From Bifidobacterium moukalabense DSM 27321 (GTDB taxonomy: Bacteria > Actinomycetota > Actinomycetes > Actinomycetales > Bifidobacteriaceae), in NCBI RefSeq assembly GCF_000522505.1, contig NZ_AZMV01000002.1:124177-188176 (forward strand): a DNA stretch of 64,000 nucleotides, read 5' to 3'. The position numbers were made by a program, and so were the translations under genes. Below are positions 60,976 through 64,000 of the stretch, one piece after another. How positions within the stretch are numbered: the first letter of the stretch is position 1; each line of letters opens with the position of its first letter. The notes under the pieces were generated by a model. That model was not told where the DNA came from, ran no database searches, and saw nothing but the letters and a program-made list of their open reading frames with translations.

Positions 60976-63003
60976 CTATAGTTTGATGACGTTGACGCCG
61001 TATGGCCCGAGCTCGATCAGATCGTCGATGCGGGCACCCGACAGCAGCTCCTCTCCGCCATTAAGCTCGCCGACGCACAGTCGCCTGTCGGCGTTGCCGT
61101 TGTTGATGAGGAACGCGTAACGCGTACCGTCATCGGCATAGCGCACCGACAGGCTCACGTCTTCCGGGGTATCGATCGGCCCCAGACCCAGCTCGCTCAC
61201 AATCGGCGCCATGAAGGCGTTCATGCCGGTCTCGTCAAGCGGGGTGCCGACGAAATATGCCTTACCGGAACCGAAGTCGTTGACCGTAAGCGCGGAATGG
61301 CCCGCATAGAATTCGCTGCCGCCATAGGTCGCGAGACGCCTGGCACCCTCACGGTGGATGATGCTTGCCACGATCTCGCCTTTGGCGTCGACCATATCGC
61401 CATGCACCTCGATGGTCTCGCTGGGAGCAAGTGCGTCGATCTCCTCGATCCATACGCCCATGAGCTTGCGCAGCTTGCCCGGATAGCCTCCCGGCACCAC
61501 CAGATCATGCTCGTCATGGATGCCAGCCATATAGCCGGTGACGAAGTTGCCGCCATCGGAGACATAGGCTTCCAACGTTTCGGCAACGCCCGGCAGCACG
61601 GTGATCAGCGCGGGGGCGATGACCAGATCGTACTTCTTGAGCTCATTGAGCGGCATGGTGCTTTCGATCATGTCGACCGGCACGTTGCGGCGCCACAGTG
61701 CGCGGTAGAAACGGTGCACTTCGTTCGGATATGAGAAACCGGTGGTCGGGCCGACGCAGCCTTCGAGCGACCAGTAGCTCTGCCAATCGAACATGATGGC
61801 GACTTTCGCGTGGATCTCGGAGCCCATGATGCGCTTGCCGATGCGGGCCAGCTCGTCGCCGAGTGCCGCGGTCTCCTTGAACACGCGGGAATCCTCGGTA
61901 CCGTCATGCGCGATGACCGCGCCATGGAAACGTTCGCAACCGCCGATGGACTGCTTCATCTGGAAGAACTGCACGGTGTCGGCACCGTGGGCCACGGCCT
62001 GCCAGCTGAGCTTACGCACCTCGCCGGGGCGCTTGACCTTGCAGAACGGGAACCAGTTCTGCTGGTTCGGGGTCTGTTCCATCAGCATGAACGGCTTGTT
62101 GCCGCCGATGCCGCGCATCAGGTCATGACACATGGCGGTGAAGCTCGGCAGGGTGTCCATGCCCGGGTAGTTGTCCCAGCTGACCACGTCCATCTCCTTG
62201 GCCCACTCGAAGTAATCGAGGTCCTTGAACGTGCCCATGAGATTGGTGGTGATCGGCGTGGCCGCATCGTATTCACGAATCGCATCACGTTCGTTCACAT
62301 AGCATGCGAGCTGCGCCTGGCTTTGGAAGCGGCGGTAGTCCATCTGCAGGCCGGAGACCACGCACTTAGCGTCGCTGATGCCGTCGCCGTAGTTGACCGG
62401 CGGCACCACGTCGGCCCAATCGGTGATGGTGTGGCTCCAGAAGTTCGCGCACCACGCCTGGTTGAGCGCTTCGACGGTACCGTACTTGGCCTTGAGCCAT
62501 TCGCGGAAGGCGGCCGCACACTGATCGCAGTAGCACAGGCCGCCGCCTCCGCCGTATTCGTTGCACACATGCCAGTTCACGAGGCCCGGAGTGCCGGTGT
62601 AGCGTTCGGCCACATGTGCGGCGAGCGCGCGGGACACTTCGCGGAAGTACGGCGAGGTCGGGCAGAAGTTGTGCCGGCCTCCGAACACGTGGCGGGTGCC
62701 GCTCTGTTCGGTACGAATCACTTCAGGGTGCAGACGCACCATCCAGCCAGGCAAGGCCGCGGTGCCGGTGGCCATCACGATGTTGAAATCGTGCTTGACG
62801 AGCAGCGCGACGATGTTGTCGAGCATGGTGAAGTCGTAGCGATCCTCGGCCGGCTGCAGCAGCGCCCACGAGAACACGTTGATGGTGACTTCGTTGATAT
62901 AGGCGTCTTCGAGCATTTCGATGTCATGCTCCCAGGTCTCCTCCGGCCACTGTTCCGGGTTCCAATCGCCGCCGAACAGGAAGTGGTCATAGATCGGTTT
63001 CAT
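60976..63003 (-). CDS. GH42 beta-galactosidase
   Basis: A 675-residue GH42 enzyme that removes terminal beta-galactose, or alpha-L-arabinopyranose in some bifidobacterial members. The acid/base is Glu149 in WHVCNEYGG and the nucleophile is Glu309 in LMEQTPNQQNW. The zinc site is Cys114, Cys157, Cys159 and Cys162 (CYCDQC). The trimerisation and small C-terminal domains follow (about 395-675). It has no signal peptide, so it is cytoplasmic. AAGGAG lies 7 bp before the ATG. It lies 56 bp downstream of the GH43 gene and 34 bp before the ROK gene, all leftward, which makes an operon for a galacto- or arabinogalacto-oligosaccharide. Confidence 0.94.
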   Translation of the reverse strand: MKPIYDHFLFGGDWNPEQWPEETWEHDIEMLEDAYINEVTINVFSWALLQPAEDRYDFTMLDNIVALLVKHDFNIVMATGTAALPGWMVRLHPEVIRTEQSGTRHVFGGRHNFCPTSPYFREVSRALAAHVAERYTGTPGLVNWHVCNEYGGGGGLCYCDQCAAAFREWLKAKYGTVEALNQAWCANFWSHTITDWADVVPPVNYGDGISDAKCVVSGLQMDYRRFQSQAQLACYVNERDAIREYDAATPITTNLMGTFKDLDYFEWAKEMDVVSWDNYPGMDTLPSFTAMCHDLMRGIGGNKPFMLMEQTPNQQNWFPFCKVKRPGEVRKLSWQAVAHGADTVQFFQMKQSIGGCERFHGAVIAHDGTEDSRVFKETAALGDELARIGKRIMGSEIHAKVAIMFDWQSYWSLEGCVGPTTGFSYPNEVHRFYRALWRRNVPVDMIESTMPLNELKKYDLVIAPALITVLPGVAETLEAYVSDGGNFVTGYMAGIHDEHDLVVPGGYPGKLRKLMGVWIEEIDALAPSETIEVHGDMVDAKGEIVASIIHREGARRLATYGGSEFYAGHSALTVNDFGSGKAYFVGTPLDETGMNAFMAPIVSELGLGPIDTPEDVSLSVRYADDGTRYAFLINNGNADRRLCVGELNGGEELLSGARIDDLIELGPYGVNVIKL

Positions 63004-63059
63004 CAGGGTCTCCTTCTTCAGACTGAATCTCGTACGTTTTCACTTGGCAACAATTGCCG

Positions 63060-64000
63060 TTACTCATCGGCAACGCCGGTACCTGCCTGATAGTGCACTT
63101 CGGTGAAATCGACGACGCCGACACCGTGCGCATAGATACCAAGCAAGATTCCGGTGAATCCTCCAGCGTTGGTGAAGCTCAGTACTTTGCCGGGAGCCTT
63201 GCCGAGCGTAGTTTCGTCGGAAGAAGTACCGACGGCGAAGGCGTAGCCGTAATCGTCACCCCGAACGATAAGCCGTACCGGTCCGCCCGCTGGTACATGC
63301 ACATCGCCGACCCGTGATATCAGACCAGCATTGTGCACGATCGCATCGATTGCGACGGTATCGGCTTCGACGGAATGCACTGAGATGGTCATATAGTGGT
63401 CGGCGTTCGCATAAATCGCGATGCCGGCAGTTCCGGAGACGAGTTGCGTCGGATCGGCGATGGTCGCCGTAAACGCACAACGGAAATCGGTCTGCCGAGT
63501 GCCGATCATCGGCGCTCCCGCCTTCAAACCGAAATCCTGTTGCGCGGCCGTGACGGTGATATGCGAGCCCGCATCATTCATCGTAAAGCGATGTGCCTTG
63601 TCGATGCTCGGTGTGATCCATGCGATCTCACGCTCCAAAGCCTCGCCACAACCGTTGAGAGGGCAATCGTAGGACTGGTCGGCAAGGTCGGGCCAACCAT
63701 CCTTCCACGTGAACCACACCCCATACGGTTCACGGCCAAGCCAGCCTTGGGCAGGATACTCGTCGTTGTTGCGCGTGCCATGGAACACCATCAGGGTTCG
63801 CTCGGTGTCGAAATGGGCGCAATCGCAGTGTCCGATGGCCTGTAAGGTCAAATGTGTGCTGCGGTTGGTGATCAGTGGATTGCCCGGATACATCTCGTAC
63901 GGCCCGGTCGGACTGGACGAGCGGGCGATGTTCTCCATGTGTCCGGATTCCGTACCACCTTCGGCCCACATGAGATAGTATGTGTCGCCTCGCTTGTACA
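63060..64000 (-). CDS. GH43 beta-xylosidase-like protein, 5' end outside window
   Basis: The last 312 residues of a GH43 enzyme; the frame is open to the window end. The visible part includes the fourth propeller blade, YKRGDTYYLMWAEGGTESGH and HMENIARSSSPTGPYE, the metal-site region QAIGHCDC, then REPYGVWFTWKDGWP. A beta-sandwich domain of the beta-xylosidase C-terminal type follows (from about DFGLKAGAPMIGTRQTDFRC). The pattern AEGGT and the C2 domain fit GH43 subfamilies 11 and 12, which contain beta-xylosidases and alpha-L-arabinofuranosidases. It is the first visible gene of an operon with GH42 and ROK genes. Confidence 0.85.
   Translation of the reverse strand, partial: YKRGDTYYLMWAEGGTESGHMENIARSSSPTGPYEMYPGNPLITNRSTHLTLQAIGHCDCAHFDTERTLMVFHGTRNNDEYPAQGWLGREPYGVWFTWKDGWPDLADQSYDCPLNGCGEALEREIAWITPSIDKAHRFTMNDAGSHITVTAAQQDFGLKAGAPMIGTRQTDFRCAFTATIADPTQLVSGTAGIAIYANADHYMTISVHSVEADTVAIDAIVHNAGLISRVGDVHVPAGGPVRLIVRGDDYGYAFAVGTSSDETTLGKAPGKVLSFTNAGGFTGILLGIYAHGVGVVDFTEVHYQAGTGVADE

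Overview
The window is a GC-rich chromosomal segment, most likely from a Bifidobacterium. The inference rests on gene content rather than on a marker gene. The GH127 enzyme resembles bifidobacterial HypBA1, many LacI-regulated glycoside hydrolase loci are present, there are YesL-type and CUT1 sugar-uptake genes, and metG, rsmI and a Pmt mannosyltransferase sit together. About 44 protein genes are recognisable, three of them with single-base frameshifts. No rRNA, tRNA, phage, insertion sequence or CRISPR array was seen.

Layout. (1) 1-4.6 kb: end of a LacI regulator, a GH43 enzyme and a convergent GH36 alpha-galactosidase. (2) 4.8-16.8 kb: an arabinose- and glucuronate-oriented locus. A lipoprotein binding protein, two CUT1 permeases, a GH43, a YesL-like protein and a GH127 beta-L-arabinofuranosidase are read leftward. 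A LacI regulator and a GH2 beta-glucuronidase are read rightward. ATCGT-type palindromes lie at the promoters. (3) 16.9-20.6 kb: a heterodimeric ABC exporter. (4) 21-26.5 kb: an HSL-type esterase, a frameshifted MFS sugar porter with an operator and a terminator in its leader, and a GH2 enzyme. (5) 27.4-33.2 kb: housekeeping genes metG, rsmI and pmt, with two small unknown proteins. (6) 33.3-43.9 kb: a cytoplasmic GH26 mannanase, a membrane-anchored GH3 with reversed domain order, a LytTR two-component pair, a GH94 cellobiose phosphorylase and an esterase. (7) 44-60 kb: an amine and GABA locus. It holds a TetR regulator, a potABCD-like operon ending in a GabD1-type aldehyde dehydrogenase, a GntR-FCD-Cache regulator, tenA behind a TPP riboswitch, a 4-hydroxybutyrate dehydrogenase, gabT, a PuuP-like importer, a nitrilase-family amidase and a PucR regulator. 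(8) 60-64 kb: a ROK protein, a GH42 and the end of a GH43.

How the parts work together. The sugar loci couple oligosaccharide uptake to cytoplasmic cleavage and suggest plant arabinogalactan or arabinan, glucuronides, galactosides, mannan and cello-oligosaccharides as substrates. The 44-60 kb region reads as uptake of putrescine or GABA, transamination to succinate semialdehyde, and then either oxidation to succinate or reduction to 4-hydroxybutyrate.

The strongest unexplained items are three. The first is the LytTR system, with two 14-bp repeats spaced 21 bp apart directly upstream of the GH3 promoter, and a kinase gene broken at a run of eight A. The second is the two-operon amine/GABA module. 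The third is an intrinsic terminator placed between the operator and the start codon of the MFS gene.
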